Assembly (NCBI RefSeq): GCF_901538355.1 | Contig: NZ_LR593887.1 | Span: 6,610,920-6,674,919 of the forward strand | DNA from: Tuwongella immobilis | GTDB taxonomy: Bacteria > Planctomycetota > Planctomycetia > Gemmatales > Gemmataceae | Length of the DNA: 64,000 bases | Direction: 5' to 3' | Part shown: piece after piece, positions 33,804 to 43,315 of the stretch | Numbering within the stretch: position 1 is the stretch's first letter | Layout of the letters: every line of letters starts with the position of its first letter | Program-made: the position numbers and the translations under genes | Notes under the pieces: model-generated | What the model was told of the DNA's origin: nothing | Databases searched by the model: none | Seen by the model: only the letters and a program-made list of their open reading frames with translations

Positions 33804-36800
33804 TTACGACGGCGGCGGTGCGGATGGGGGATTCCCACCGGTTGCGGTGCTTCCACCGAATCCGGCACTTCCAACCGAGGCGGGACTTCCATTCGTGGCG
33901 GAAGCCCAGGTCGGCGGGGTGGCGGCGGGTCCGGGATTCATGCCTGCGGAATGCGCGGGCGCGGAATCGGGCGTCGCTGCCTTGGGTTTGCCGCGAAATT
34001 GACGGGCGAACCATTGGCCCCAGCCATCGAGAATCGAGTATGCCACCGGCGTGACAATCAGCGTCAGCAGCAGCGAGAACGTCTGGCCGCCCAAAATCAC
34101 CTTGGCCATGCTGGCACGGCTGGCGGCACCTGGCCCTTCGGCGATCGCCATCGGCACCATCGCGGCGATCAGCATGACCGTCGTCATGAGAATCGGCCGC
34201 AAGCGCATGCGGTTGGCTTCCATGATGGCCGGCTCACGAGCCATGCCCGCCGCCCGCAATTGGTTCGCCGTGTCCACCTGCAAAATGCCGTTCTTTTTCA
34301 CGATGCCAAACAGCATGAACAGCCCCAACATGGCGTACAAATCCAGCATGGTTTGCATGGCCAATAGCGACAACAACGCACAGGGGATGGTCAGCGGCAG
34401 GGCGGACAGAATGCTCACCGGGTGCGAGAAACTCTCGAACTGCGCGGCAAGAATCATGTACATGAAGATGAACGCCAGCATGAAGCCCAACAGGAAGTTA
34501 TCGTTGGATTCCTGCATCATTTTGGCGTCGCCCAGGAATTCCGCTCGATACGCCGGGGGCAGATTGAGCGTCTTCACAAAGGCTTGCAGTTCCACGACGG
34601 CTTCGCTAAGCCCCTTGCCTTGCAGGTTGGCGTTGACGACGATTTGCCGTTGGCGGCGGAAGCGGTTGATGCTGCTGGGGCCGATCGCCTCGGTCAGCGT
34701 GGCGATGCTGTCCAATCGCACGGCGTGATCCGGGGCAGTGGAAGCGGGCACCCCCATGCGGCCGATCACGTCCGTTTCGCCCCGCGCCCATTCTTCGGCT
34801 CGCAGCCAAATGTCGATTTGCTCGTCGCCGTCTTTGTATTTGCTCACCGGTTCGCCGCCGACGAGAATGCTCGTGGTGGTGGCGAGGCTGGCCAGCGAGA
34901 CGCCGAGATCCGACAGCCGCTCCCGATCGGGAATCACCCGCAATTCCGGCTTGCGCTGCGACAAGCTCGTATCAATATCGATGTAGCCCGGCGTTTGCTT
35001 CATATACTCGACAATCTTCTGACTGACGACTTCGAGTTCCTTCATATCCGGGCCGCTGAGATTCAGATCGATATCGACTTGTTTGAACCCCGCCGCTTGA
35101 ATGGCTTCCGCGGCTTGCACGGTGGAGCGCAAATCGGGGTAATCCGCCATAATCACGCGGGCCTGTTCCATCACGTCGAACTGACTGTAATTGCGTCGGT
35201 CCAGCGGCAGAATTCGGCAATAGATGGTCAGCTTGGTCACTTCGCCGCGTGCTTTGGTGACATTCGCCGTCGTATCGCCGATGATGGCATACGTGAGCTG
35301 CAATCCGGGTAGCATGCGCAATCGCCGCTCGATGTCTGCGGTAATGGCGTCTGCGCGCTGCAGCGAGGTATCTTCCGGCAGGGTCGCCACGATTTCGAAT
35401 TCGTTCTGATCGTCCTTGGGCACGAAGTTGCTGCCAACCAGCCCCGCAATCATCGGCGTGGAGAACAGAAACAGCACACTGCCCAGCACGACCAGCCAGC
35501 GATGCCGCAGCGACCAGCCGAGAATCGCCAGATACGAATTTTCGATCGTTCGCCAAATGAAGCTATCTTTGGTATTGTGCCCCTCGATTGGCTTGAGAAA
35601 CCGCGAACAGAGCATCGGCGTGAGCGTGAATGACACCGCCAAGGACAGCATGACCGCGAAGCCCACCACCCAACCGAAGCACGAAAGGAACCGGCCCACC
35701 GTTCCGCCCATGAAGGCGATTGGCGCGAAAATCACCACCAGCGACAACGTGGTTGCCGTCACCGCCAGGGCGATTTCTCGGGTGGCGCTGGCAGCGGCCT
35801 CCCATGCGGAAAGCCCCTTTTCTTCCATGTGACGGAAGATATTCTCGTGAACCACGACCGCGTCATCGACCACGATTCCGACTGCGAGAATCAGGCCGAG
35901 CATGGTCATGCTGTTGATGCTGAACCCCATGCCGTACATCAGCGCGAAGGTGCCGACAATCGATGTGGGAATCGACAGCGTCGCAATGATGGTGGTGCGC
36001 CAATCACGCAGAAACAGCAGAATCGACAGGCTCACCAGCACGGCCGCCAGCAACAGGTGCGTTTTCACTTCGTCCAAGCTGGCTTCCACGAAGCGGGCCT
36101 GATCGCGAATCACTTCCGCACGCAGGTCCGGCGGCAATCCCGGCAGCAATCGCTCGAGCTCTGCTTTGATCGCATGCGACACCGCGACGGTATTCGCTCC
36201 CGATTGCTTCTGAATAATCAGGCTGATCGCATTTTCGCCGGGTTCTTCCAGATTGGTATCATCGGCGTTGCGGACCCAAAGTCGGCTGACGCTGCGCGGT
36301 TCTTCGACCGTGTCTTCGACGCGGCCAATTTCCTCCAGGCGAATCGGCGTGTTATTGCGATTGCAGACAATCAGCTTTTCCAACTCGCGGGGTTCTTCCA
36401 CTCGGCCCAGGGTGCGCAGGCCGCGCTCCGAGATGCCGCGTGTCACCCGCCCACCGGGAAGTTCCTGATTCTCCCGCACCAGCGCCATGCGGATATCTTC
36501 CACGGTCAGATCGGGATATTTGAACATGCGCTCGGGGTCGAGATAGATCTGCACCGCGCGCTGTCGGCCACCCACCATGGCTACGGTGCCAACGCCGGGC
36601 AGCGTCTCAATCACTTCTTTGATCTGCTTTTTGGTGATTTCCGTCATTTCGCGGAAATCGCGTTTTCCGGAGATGGCCACCGTCATCACCGGAATCGCAT
36701 CCATGGCGATCTTGTTGATGATCGGCGTATCCACCCCTTCGGGTAATTGATTCAAAATCGTGCGGATTTTGGAATCAATTTCCTGGGCACCCACGTCTCC

Positions 36801-37100
36801 GTTTTTGGAAATTTTGAACTGCACGACAATTTCGGACACCCCTTCTCGGGTGGTCGATCGCAGTTCGTCAATGCCCGAAACGGTGTTGATGACATCTTCC
36901 AGCGGCTTGGTGACGGAGAATTCCATCTCCTCCACGCTCGCTCCGCGCAGGGTGGTGGTGACCACCGCCACGGGCACATCCGCATTGGGGAATAATTCCA
37001 GCCCCAATCGGGAATAGGCGACCAATCCGAGAATAATCGGCGCGCTCACCAGCATGACGGTGAACACGGGCCGCCGAATGCAGATATCCCAAATGGACAT
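33804..37100 (-). CDS. RND-family multidrug efflux transporter (AcrB/MexB-like, HAE1)
   Basis: 1098 residues, slightly longer than the usual 1030-1050 because of a Gly/Pro-rich C-terminal tail of about 60 residues. The start 'MSIWDICIRRPVFTVML' is typical. TM4 carries 'GIVVDDAVVVHENI' with the paired Asp of the proton relay. Other helices and two large periplasmic loops fit the HAE family. It exports hydrophobic compounds in exchange for protons, working with the adaptor encoded immediately upstream, whose stop codon directly abuts this ATG. An outer-membrane TolC-like partner is not in the window. Confidence 0.95.
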   Translation of the reverse strand: MSIWDICIRRPVFTVMLVSAPIILGLVAYSRLGLELFPNADVPVAVVTTTLRGASVEEMEFSVTKPLEDVINTVSGIDELRSTTREGVSEIVVQFKISKNGDVGAQEIDSKIRTILNQLPEGVDTPIINKIAMDAIPVMTVAISGKRDFREMTEITKKQIKEVIETLPGVGTVAMVGGRQRAVQIYLDPERMFKYPDLTVEDIRMALVRENQELPGGRVTRGISERGLRTLGRVEEPRELEKLIVCNRNNTPIRLEEIGRVEDTVEEPRSVSRLWVRNADDTNLEEPGENAISLIIQKQSGANTVAVSHAIKAELERLLPGLPPDLRAEVIRDQARFVEASLDEVKTHLLLAAVLVSLSILLFLRDWRTTIIATLSIPTSIVGTFALMYGMGFSINSMTMLGLILAVGIVVDDAVVVHENIFRHMEEKGLSAWEAAASATREIALAVTATTLSLVVIFAPIAFMGGTVGRFLSCFGWVVGFAVMLSLAVSFTLTPMLCSRFLKPIEGHNTKDSFIWRTIENSYLAILGWSLRHRWLVVLGSVLFLFSTPMIAGLVGSNFVPKDDQNEFEIVATLPEDTSLQRADAITADIERRLRMLPGLQLTYAIIGDTTANVTKARGEVTKLTIYCRILPLDRRNYSQFDVMEQARVIMADYPDLRSTVQAAEAIQAAGFKQVDIDLNLSGPDMKELEVVSQKIVEYMKQTPGYIDIDTSLSQRKPELRVIPDRERLSDLGVSLASLATTTSILVGGEPVSKYKDGDEQIDIWLRAEEWARGETDVIGRMGVPASTAPDHAVRLDSIATLTEAIGPSSINRFRRQRQIVVNANLQGKGLSEAVVELQAFVKTLNLPPAYRAEFLGDAKMMQESNDNFLLGFMLAFIFMYMILAAQFESFSHPVSILSALPLTIPCALLSLLAMQTMLDLYAMLGLFMLFGIVKKNGILQVDTANQLRAAGMAREPAIMEANRMRLRPILMTTVMLIAAMVPMAIAEGPGAASRASMAKVILGGQTFSLLLTLIVTPVAYSILDGWGQWFARQFRGKPKAATPDSAPAHSAGMNPGPAATPPTWASATNGSPASVGSAGFGGSTATGGNPPSAPPPS

Positions 37101-38489
37101 TTAGCGGCCTCCCGTGGTCGTGGGCATCACCGCAGCCGTGCCGGGGAGACGCTCGGATTTTTGGGCCACCGTGCTGGGGCCATCCATCACCCGCAATCGC
37201 ACGGGGACGCCTTCCGCAAGCGCGGCTTGCCCGGTGCGAACCACCGAGTCGCCCGGCTTCAATTTGCCGGAAACTTCCACCCAAACCGGGGCATTCGTCG
37301 CCCGCGATTCCGTCAAGCTATCGCCCACCACAACGGGAACTTCGTGCGCGACGTCGTTGCGAATCACAAACACTTTCGACACCCCCGCGAAGCGAATCAC
37401 CGATTCGGCAGGCACGGTCATCACGGCAGCGGTCTTCAACGTCACTTCGGCCTTGGCGAAACTACCGGGGAACAGCCGCCGATCGTCATTCGGGACATGC
37501 ACTTCGATCTGGAATGTCCGCGCAGAACGGTCAATCAGCGGACTCACCCGCGCCACCTGCCCAAAGACGGTCTCACCCGGCAGCGAATCGACTCGCAATT
37601 CGACCTGCAAGCCCGGCTTGATGTCTCGACTGTAGCGTTCCGGCAACGACGCCATCAGTTTCAATTTGCGATCGAGAATGAGCTGAAACAGCGTGGAACT
37701 TTCGCCGGGCATGGAGCGGAGATATTCGCCGGGCGACACTTTGCGGGCCGCCACTGCGAAATCGACGGGATGATTGTCCGAGGTGGTCACGGTCGGGGCG
37801 ACAATCTGCAAATCCTTGAGTCGCTGTTGGGCGGCCATCAATGTCGCTTTGCGCTGCCGGGCGGCGGCCAAATGCACTTCCGCTTCCAGCTTTGCTTGCA
37901 ACAGCGCGGTGCGGGCGACTTCGACTTCGGTTTCCCGCTCTTGCTTTTCTTCCTGCGAAATCGCTTTGCGAAGCAGTTGCACGCGCTCCAATTTCCCCAA
38001 TGCGTTCGCTTCCTCGGCAATCGCCTTGGCGACCGATGGCAATTCGTTGAGGTTGATTTGCTTGCCCGGTGGGGGGAGTTCCTTCAATCCCAGACGGGCC
38101 AATTCCAACTCGTAGGCGCGTTGCGATTCTTCGACGGCGAGTTGGGCGTCGGTCGGTTCCATTTCCACGAGCAATTCGCCGGGCTTGACTCGGTCGCCGT
38201 TGTCGTGCAGCACGCGCATCACCCGCCCATCGACTTTGGCGCTGATGGGGATTTCTTCAAATCCGTACAGCGTGCCAACGGTCGATGCCTTGCGGACAAT
38301 CTCGCGGGTGGTGACGGGCACCACCGTCACGGCGACTCGCTTGGTATCGACTTCGGGGACGGTCGTCAGTTCGGCTCGCGGCTCACCCGGAAAATAGACA
38401 CGACCGGCCGCCAATCCAGACACCGCAACGACCAGCAGCAACCATCCCCAAGGGATTCGCCGCTTGGGAACTGTTTCAGGTGGGGTCAT
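37101..38489 (-). CDS. RND efflux periplasmic adaptor (membrane fusion protein)
   Basis: 462 residues from the ATG at 38489, preceded by AAGGAGAGG. An N-terminal signal anchor lies at about residues 12-30. The barrel-sandwich halves are 'VGTLYGFEEIPISAKVDGRVMRVLHDNGDRVKPGELLVEME' and 'APTVTTSDNHPVDFAVAARKVSPGEYL', with an alpha-helical coiled coil between them and beta-barrel and membrane-proximal domains after. It links the RND pump to an outer-membrane channel. It lies in one minus-strand operon with tetR, a small exported protein and the RND gene. The open frame upstream of 38489 overlaps those genes and is not used. Confidence 0.92.
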   Translation of the reverse strand: MTPPETVPKRRIPWGWLLLVVAVSGLAAGRVYFPGEPRAELTTVPEVDTKRVAVTVVPVTTREIVRKASTVGTLYGFEEIPISAKVDGRVMRVLHDNGDRVKPGELLVEMEPTDAQLAVEESQRAYELELARLGLKELPPPGKQINLNELPSVAKAIAEEANALGKLERVQLLRKAISQEEKQERETEVEVARTALLQAKLEAEVHLAAARQRKATLMAAQQRLKDLQIVAPTVTTSDNHPVDFAVAARKVSPGEYLRSMPGESSTLFQLILDRKLKLMASLPERYSRDIKPGLQVELRVDSLPGETVFGQVARVSPLIDRSARTFQIEVHVPNDDRRLFPGSFAKAEVTLKTAAVMTVPAESVIRFAGVSKVFVIRNDVAHEVPVVVGDSLTESRATNAPVWVEVSGKLKPGDSVVRTGQAALAEGVPVRLRVMDGPSTVAQKSERLPGTAAVMPTTTGGR

Positions 38490-38515
38490 TCCCGCCTCTC
38501 CTTGTATCGTGGGAA

Positions 38516-38908
38516 TTAATCCAAGGTGTAGCCGACGATGGGAACCGGAATTCGATCCACGGGAATCGTGAATCGAGACAGCGCATCTCGCCACATGCGC
38601 AGCGAGAACTGCCGCCGAAGTTGATCTTCCAACGTGAACCAAGCTCCGCGCAGCGATCGCTTGGTCAACTCGCACAGCCATTGCCGAACTGGTTCTGGCT
38701 GCCGCAACCGATCCAAATCGAGGGGGGATTCGGAGGCTTCGATTGCCGCGATTGCCGCGATTGAGGGAGAGGCAATCGCGTTCGACGCCTGGCATGATTT
38801 GGCCCAGCATCCGCCGGTTGCGCCAAAATTGGCGAGCACCACGCACGCGCTGAATGCCGCAGTCACCAGCCCGACTTTCCATCCCGATCGACACGATCCA
38901 TCCGTCAT
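38516..38908 (-). CDS. Small exported protein of unknown function in the efflux operon
   Basis: 130 residues. The start overlaps the tetR stop by 4 nt and the end is 27 bp from the adaptor start, so it is clearly within the operon. A hydrophobic stretch at residues 12-30 looks like a signal peptide or anchor. The run 'AIAAIEA' comes from a 9-bp DNA repeat (gattgccgc) near 38740-38765. The remainder is a helical, basic 70-residue domain I do not recognise. Confidence 0.7.
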   Translation of the reverse strand: MTDGSCRSGWKVGLVTAAFSACVVLANFGATGGCWAKSCQASNAIASPSIAAIAAIEASESPLDLDRLRQPEPVRQWLCELTKRSLRGAWFTLEDQLRRQFSLRMWRDALSRFTIPVDRIPVPIVGYTLD

Positions 38909-39570
38909 GACTCGCGCTCCGGCGACGATTCCGAATTCGATCTGGGTTCCGCAGGGGCATCGGCAGGTGCATCCGATGGTGGCATCGGAAATTGGCGCGT
39001 GCGGTGTTCCAATCGCCGAATGATGGCATCGTAGAGATGCTCCGGCGGGCGGAACCCCAACATTTGCCCCATCATTAGCCCGTCGATGGCGAGCATGGTG
39101 ATGGAATGCTCGACCGGGTCAACCCCGTCCTGCTCCACGCGTTCGCGTTGTTTTTTGTCGTGTTCGAGAATCACCTGCATCAACTGCGGGGAGTTCACAA
39201 TCGCGGCAAACAACGCCGAACAAAGCCGTTCCAAATCCGAAACCAACAATCCCGCCGGGGCATCTTCGGGCTTGCCCGGCCACGATTTGAACAAATACGC
39301 TGCCAGATACGACCGCATCCAGCGCCCCACGGGTTCGGGGTCACTCGCCTGAAATGCCGTCATCTGCTGAAACGCTTGATCTTGCAGGTATTCCACCAGG
39401 GCTTGCAGAAGTTCGTCCTTGGTTTTGAACGAATACAGCACGCCCCCTTTGCTCACACCCGCTTCTTTGGCCACGGCGTCCAGTGTCAGCGCGGAGATTC
39501 CTTGATTCAGGATCACCCGCGTGGCGGCTGTGAGCAGCGTTTCCGGTTGGATCGATTTCGTTCGGCTCAT
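38905..39570 (-). CDS. TetR/AcrR-family transcriptional repressor
   Basis: 221 residues. The N-terminal helix-turn-helix 'TLLTAATRVILNQGISALTLDAVAKEAGVSKGGVLYSFKTKDELL' (about residues 10-55) is a standard TetR DNA-binding domain. The C-terminal ligand domain is variable, as expected, and ends in a Pro/Ala/Ser-rich tail. It is the first gene of the RND operon and probably represses it, released by a pump substrate. Candidate operators lie just upstream at 39580-39626. Confidence 0.93.
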   Translation of the reverse strand: MSRTKSIQPETLLTAATRVILNQGISALTLDAVAKEAGVSKGGVLYSFKTKDELLQALVEYLQDQAFQQMTAFQASDPEPVGRWMRSYLAAYLFKSWPGKPEDAPAGLLVSDLERLCSALFAAIVNSPQLMQVILEHDKKQRERVEQDGVDPVEHSITMLAIDGLMMGQMLGFRPPEHLYDAIIRRLEHRTRQFPMPPSDAPADAPAEPRSNSESSPERES

Positions 39571-39579
39571 ATCTCATTC

Positions 39580-39626
39580 ATACCGTCTGGTCGGATTCGA
39601 GTCAAGCAATTCCGTCTGGTCGGTAT
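39580..39626. promoter_or_regulatory. Candidate TetR operator pair upstream of the efflux operon
   Basis: The 12-mer ccgtctggtcgg occurs twice, at 39583-39594 and 39612-39623. It is flanked by ATA on the left of the first copy and TAT on the right of the second, so the whole reads as outward inverted ATACCG/CGGTAT ends. The ACCGnC...GGTCGGT character resembles operators of other TetR repressors. It begins 10 bp before the tetR start codon. Confidence 0.5.
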
Positions 39627-39811
39627 GATAAATTATCTGGATGGCAATTCCCATGCCTTCTCTGGCCGTCTTGGTCGGATTTTTCGGATTCTGCCGCTTT
39701 TTCCAGGTTCGCTCTCGACTTCGCCCCGATCGCTCGCCGACAATCAGAACAGAGACTCCGCATCGGGTGCGACGAGTCCGCAACCACAGACCGGTGCCAG
39801 CCGAGGAATCC

Positions 39812-40876
39812 ATGGCATCTCCGCCGCCGATTCATGGTCGTGGCAGTGCGGATAACCCCGCCACCCGCTTCATCCCGCTGCACTATGTTCGGGATGATTC
39901 CCCGTTGGATGACGACGATCCTGCACCCAGCACTCGTTTCTATCACGATGCGTCGCGCTCGATTCTTTCCGCAAATGATAGCCCGGATATTCCCTTTACC
40001 TTCAGTGTGAATCCCTACCGTGGCTGCGAACATGGCTGCATCTATTGCTATGCCAGACCAACTCATGAATATCTGAGTTTCTCCGCCGGACTCGACTTCG
40101 AGACGCGCATTTTGGTCAAAGACGATGCGCCGGAATTGCTCCGCCGAGAACTCGATTCCCCGAAATGGGAACCGCAGCCCATCTCATTCAGCGGTGTCAC
40201 CGATTGTTACCAGCCCGTGGAACGTCGTCTGCAACTCACGCGGCGCTGCCTGGAGGTGTTTCGCGACTTTCGCAACCCCGTCGGCATCGTCACCAAGAAT
40301 CATCTGGTCACCCGCGATGTGGATGTGCTGCGGCCGTTGGCGGAGGTGCAAGCGGCGGTGGTGCTGATTTCGATTACCACGCTGGATCTGGAGTTGGCCC
40401 GCGTGATGGAGCCACGGGCGAGCATCCCTACGGCACGACTGCGGGCGATCGAGCAACTGACGGCGGCGGGCATTCCCACGGGGGTGATGGTGGCCCCGGT
40501 GATTCCCGGCCTGACCGATCACGAGATGCCCAACATTCTCAAGGCGGCTCGGGATGCGGGGGCGGTCGCGGCGGCGTATGTCATGCTGCGCTTGCCGTCG
40601 GTGGTGGCCCAATTATTCGAGCAATGGCTGGAGCAACATTTCCCCGAACGCAAGGAAAAGGTGTTGGGCCGCATCCGGGAGCTTCGCGGCGGAGAGCTGA
40701 ACGACAGCAACTTTGGCACCCGCATGACCGGCGTGGGGATGTGGGCCGATCTGTTCCGCAATCTCTTCCGCGTGAGCAAGAAGAAGCACGGCTACCCCGA
40801 AGGATTTCCACCGCTCAATTGCGGCGCATTTCAACGGCGGCGGCCCGTGCAGCGATTCCTCTTCGACACCGAATGA
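39812..40876 (+). CDS. Radical SAM protein, PA0069/SplB-like
   Basis: 354 residues from the ATG at 39812 with GAGGAA upstream. The cluster motif CxxxCxxC is in 'RGCEHGCIYCYARPTHEYL' (about residue 77). 'GLDFETRILVK', 'SGVTDCYQPVERRLQLTR' and 'TKNHLVTRDVDVLR' follow, as in the PA0069 family related to spore photoproduct lyase-like enzymes. The reaction is not known. The gene diverges from tetR, and upstream in-frame ATGs overlap the operator region and are unlikely starts. Confidence 0.9.
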   Translation: MASPPPIHGRGSADNPATRFIPLHYVRDDSPLDDDDPAPSTRFYHDASRSILSANDSPDIPFTFSVNPYRGCEHGCIYCYARPTHEYLSFSAGLDFETRILVKDDAPELLRRELDSPKWEPQPISFSGVTDCYQPVERRLQLTRRCLEVFRDFRNPVGIVTKNHLVTRDVDVLRPLAEVQAAVVLISITTLDLELARVMEPRASIPTARLRAIEQLTAAGIPTGVMVAPVIPGLTDHEMPNILKAARDAGAVAAAYVMLRLPSVVAQLFEQWLEQHFPERKEKVLGRIRELRGGELNDSNFGTRMTGVGMWADLFRNLFRVSKKKHGYPEGFPPLNCGAFQRRRPVQRFLFDTE

Positions 40877-41000
40877 CGCTTCCCTCGCCGACGAATCCCG
40901 ACTCGGCTGCCAGGGCACGATTCCATGCCACGACATGAGCGAATCCGACAAGCCAACGAGGGACGAACGAATTTTTGCGGATCGATTCCGCCCGTCGAAA

Positions 41001-41462
41001 TCAGCGAGTCAGTTCGAGTTTGTACTCGGTTTGTCCCTTCTTGATTTCCAATTCCAACTTGCCTTGCACGACGTTGCCGTATCGGGGCGGGATGGGTCGA
41101 TTCTTCAGCTTGGCCATGAATTGAGCGGCTTTCAATTGCTCGTCGGGGTTTTCGCTGCGGGCTTCTTCGGGGACCGGCCCCTCGTTCACGGTAACGCGAT
41201 TCAGACCGATGGCGGCCCCGTTTTGTGCGCCGGCTCCGAGTTTGGCCACGCCCTTGTCATCGGTGACGCCTTGAGAAATGGCATCGGTCGCCAAATTCGG
41301 GTCAGCCGGGGTCAGAATCACGGTGGCGTTGGGCAGGGGTTGTCCGCCCAGGAACACCGTGATGGTGGCGGGAGTGAATTCCGCTTGGGACTTGCCGCCG
41401 CCGCAGCCAGTTGCCGTTCCCATCATCGCCAACAGGAACAACCCGATCACCATTCGCCGCAT
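41001..41462 (-). CDS. Small lipoprotein, carboxypeptidase-regulatory-like fold (copy 1)
   Basis: 153 residues from the ATG at 41462 with GAAGGA upstream. A lipoprotein signal ends at 'ATGC' (Cys about residue 20). The mature part has a transthyretin/CarboxypepD_reg-like start ('ITVFLGGQPLPNATVILTP', '...TDDKGVAKL') and the C-terminal block 'VTVNEGPVPEEAR ... LKNRPIPPRYGN', which is conserved in the next gene. It forms a set with that paralogue and a DUF1559 gene upstream, an arrangement common in planctomycetes. Function is unknown. Confidence 0.85.
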   Translation of the reverse strand: MRRMVIGLFLLAMMGTATGCGGGKSQAEFTPATITVFLGGQPLPNATVILTPADPNLATDAISQGVTDDKGVAKLGAGAQNGAAIGLNRVTVNEGPVPEEARSENPDEQLKAAQFMAKLKNRPIPPRYGNVVQGKLELEIKKGQTEYKLELTR

Positions 41463-41542
41463 GGGGATTCCTTCGTGAGAAAATCCCCGGCATCTCGGCA
41501 TGGCCATTCGTGGGCCACCCACCGGATTCCGGGGGATCATCA

Positions 41543-42001
41543 TTATCGCATTAATTCCAACGGATACTCCGACTGTCCCAGCTTGACTTCCACCTTGAGC
41601 GGGGATTGGGCCAAGTTGGTGTACTTGTCGGGGATTGGCCGATTTTTGAGCGCTGCGAGAAATCGGGTGGCCCGCATTTGAGACGCCGCCGATTGCCCGC
41701 GAGCGTCTTCCGGCAATGGTCCTTCGGAGACAGTTACCCGATTTTCACAGGCACAGGCACCGGATTTGCCCAGGACTTTCAATTCGTATCGTCCTTGATC
41801 GTCGGTCAACGCAGTGGCGATATATTCCCCACCGAAGCCTTGGATCATGGGCACAAATTGCACCTCGGCTCCGGGGAGCGGCTTGCCGTTGAGCGTCACC
41901 GTTCCGCGGACCGAAACAATCTCGGGAGGAGTCGGGGCACACCCGGGCAGCAGCATGCCCAAACCGATCAATCCCAAGAGCATCACAACAACAAACCGCA
42001 T
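41543..42001 (-). CDS. Small lipoprotein, carboxypeptidase-regulatory-like fold (copy 2)
   Basis: 152 residues from the ATG at 42001 with GGAAGG upstream. A lipobox 'LLPGC' gives the lipidated Cys near residue 21. 'VRGTVTLNGKPLPGAEVQFVP ... TDDQGRYEL' is a CarboxypepD_reg/transthyretin-like module, and 'VTVSEGPLPEDAR' and 'LKNRPIPDKYTN' match copy 1. A short 'CACE' Cys pair in the middle is unique to this copy. It is a tandem duplicate, 80 bp from copy 1. Confidence 0.85.
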   Translation of the reverse strand: MRFVVVMLLGLIGLGMLLPGCAPTPPEIVSVRGTVTLNGKPLPGAEVQFVPMIQGFGGEYIATALTDDQGRYELKVLGKSGACACENRVTVSEGPLPEDARGQSAASQMRATRFLAALKNRPIPDKYTNLAQSPLKVEVKLGQSEYPLELMR

Positions 42002-42055
42002 AGAAACCTTCCCGCCAGTTTGGATCGGTCCACGACATTCTGCGACGCGAATCAC

Positions 42056-43018
42056 TTACGGCAAAGTCACCACTTGGCCATCGCTGGGGCGAGCCAGCAG
42101 TTGCAGGGTCGGCAGATCGCCCGTGCTGGTCAGGGTGACAAACCGCACCGAACCATCGCAGAACACAAAGTTGGCCCCACCCGTGTGACCGCTGCCAAAC
42201 ACGCTGAGGCGATTGTCTCGAAGGGCGAGGTCGGGATTGGCAGGCAGGACGTAATTGATCGGGAGCACCGTTCCGGCCAAGCAGTCTTGCGGGGCATTGT
42301 AGTTGGACCATGCCCAGCCACGCCGGTTCGGCAGATCCGCCCATTCGTTGTCTTTGCTGTAGCGCTCGCCGATCATGAACGTATTGGAGGTGCCGTCGGT
42401 AATGCCAGTGATACGGGTCCGGCTATTGATTTGGAACACCCCGTCGAACGTCGCAGATGAAATGAACCACGATCGCACACCCGCATTGGCGAAGTAGCTG
42501 TTGACGCCAAAGTGGTAGGTATTTCCACCCGTGGTGTACTGAATGACGTTCTGCGGCACGAAATCGGAGGGGCAAATGAACGTCTTCACCACTTGAGCAC
42601 CGATGCTGGTCGGGCCGTTGGTGTTGCCATATTCGCGGACATCAAAGTTGTAGTTCTTTTGGACGTTGTCTTGTTCGATGTAGGGGAGAATCCACGCCAG
42701 CCAAGAACCGTATTTGCCAGGGAACGGGGGTTGCCCAACCTTGCCGCTGGTCACCAATTCGTTGCCGGGGAACACCGCACCGGAGGTCGATGCGATCGGC
42801 AGATTCAAACCAGGGGCAAAGAATTGGTTGGTCAGCTCGAAATTGTGCATCGCCAGGCCGAGCTGTTTGAGGTTGTTTTGGCATTGCATGCGAGCGGCTG
42901 CCTCGCGCACCTTTTGTACGGCGGGCAACAGCAAACCAATCAGGATTGCAATGATCGCAATCACCACAAGCAGTTCGATCAGCGTAAATGCAGTACGAGC
43001 CGACGAACGACGCATCAT
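42056..43018 (-). CDS. DUF1559 prepilin-like protein (non-cassette)
   Basis: 320 residues from the ATG at 43018 (or 43015) with GGGAG upstream. The leader '[20 protein letters not shown]' is a type IV prepilin signal (cleavage after Ala is possible, since the usual Gly is absent). The DUF1559 core '[28 protein letters not shown]' and the C-terminal '[14 protein letters not shown]' motif are present. It is diverged from the two cassette proteins and has no flanking inverted repeats. It precedes the twin lipoproteins on the same strand, likely as one operon. Confidence 0.92.
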   Translation of the reverse strand: MMRRSSARTAFTLIELLVVIAIIAILIGLLLPAVQKVREAAARMQCQNNLKQLGLAMHNFELTNQFFAPGLNLPIASTSGAVFPGNELVTSGKVGQPPFPGKYGSWLAWILPYIEQDNVQKNYNFDVREYGNTNGPTSIGAQVVKTFICPSDFVPQNVIQYTTGGNTYHFGVNSYFANAGVRSWFISSATFDGVFQINSRTRITGITDGTSNTFMIGERYSKDNEWADLPNRRGWAWSNYNAPQDCLAGTVLPINYVLPANPDLALRDNRLSVFGSGHTGGANFVFCDGSVRFVTLTSTGDLPTLQLLARPSDGQVVTLP

Positions 43019-43315
43019 GAGCAACTCCCAAGGAGAAAAGTTCCCGGTTGTGTGAACCAACACTGGGCTTCTACTGGGATCAACGACAGCCACGATTCTC
43101 CCCGGACGCCAATTTTTCCAACTTCGCATACTTCATTGGACCTTCATATTCTCCCAATCTCCCCCTCACATGGACCGCAACAGTTCCGCAGCCCGAAAAC
43201 TCCGCGATTGCGATCCCAATGTCATCCGCCTTCCAGAAAAAATTGGAATTGGCTGTTGTCGTTTGGAATGCGAAGCAGTAAGATACTTTCCGTCCGACAA
43301 CTGAATTTGGTGAGT
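43019..43315. other. Divergent intergenic region with no gene seen
   Basis: About 300 bp between the DUF1559 start (-) and the SAM riboswitch (+). It should hold the promoters of both, but I recognise no clear -10/-35 pair. Confidence 0.4.

Noticed and set aside
34422-35312. Long open frame on the plus strand inside the RND gene
   Set aside because: It is a shadow of the RND coding sequence, His/Arg/Gln-rich with no family motif. Many similar antisense frames in this GC-rich window are explained the same way.
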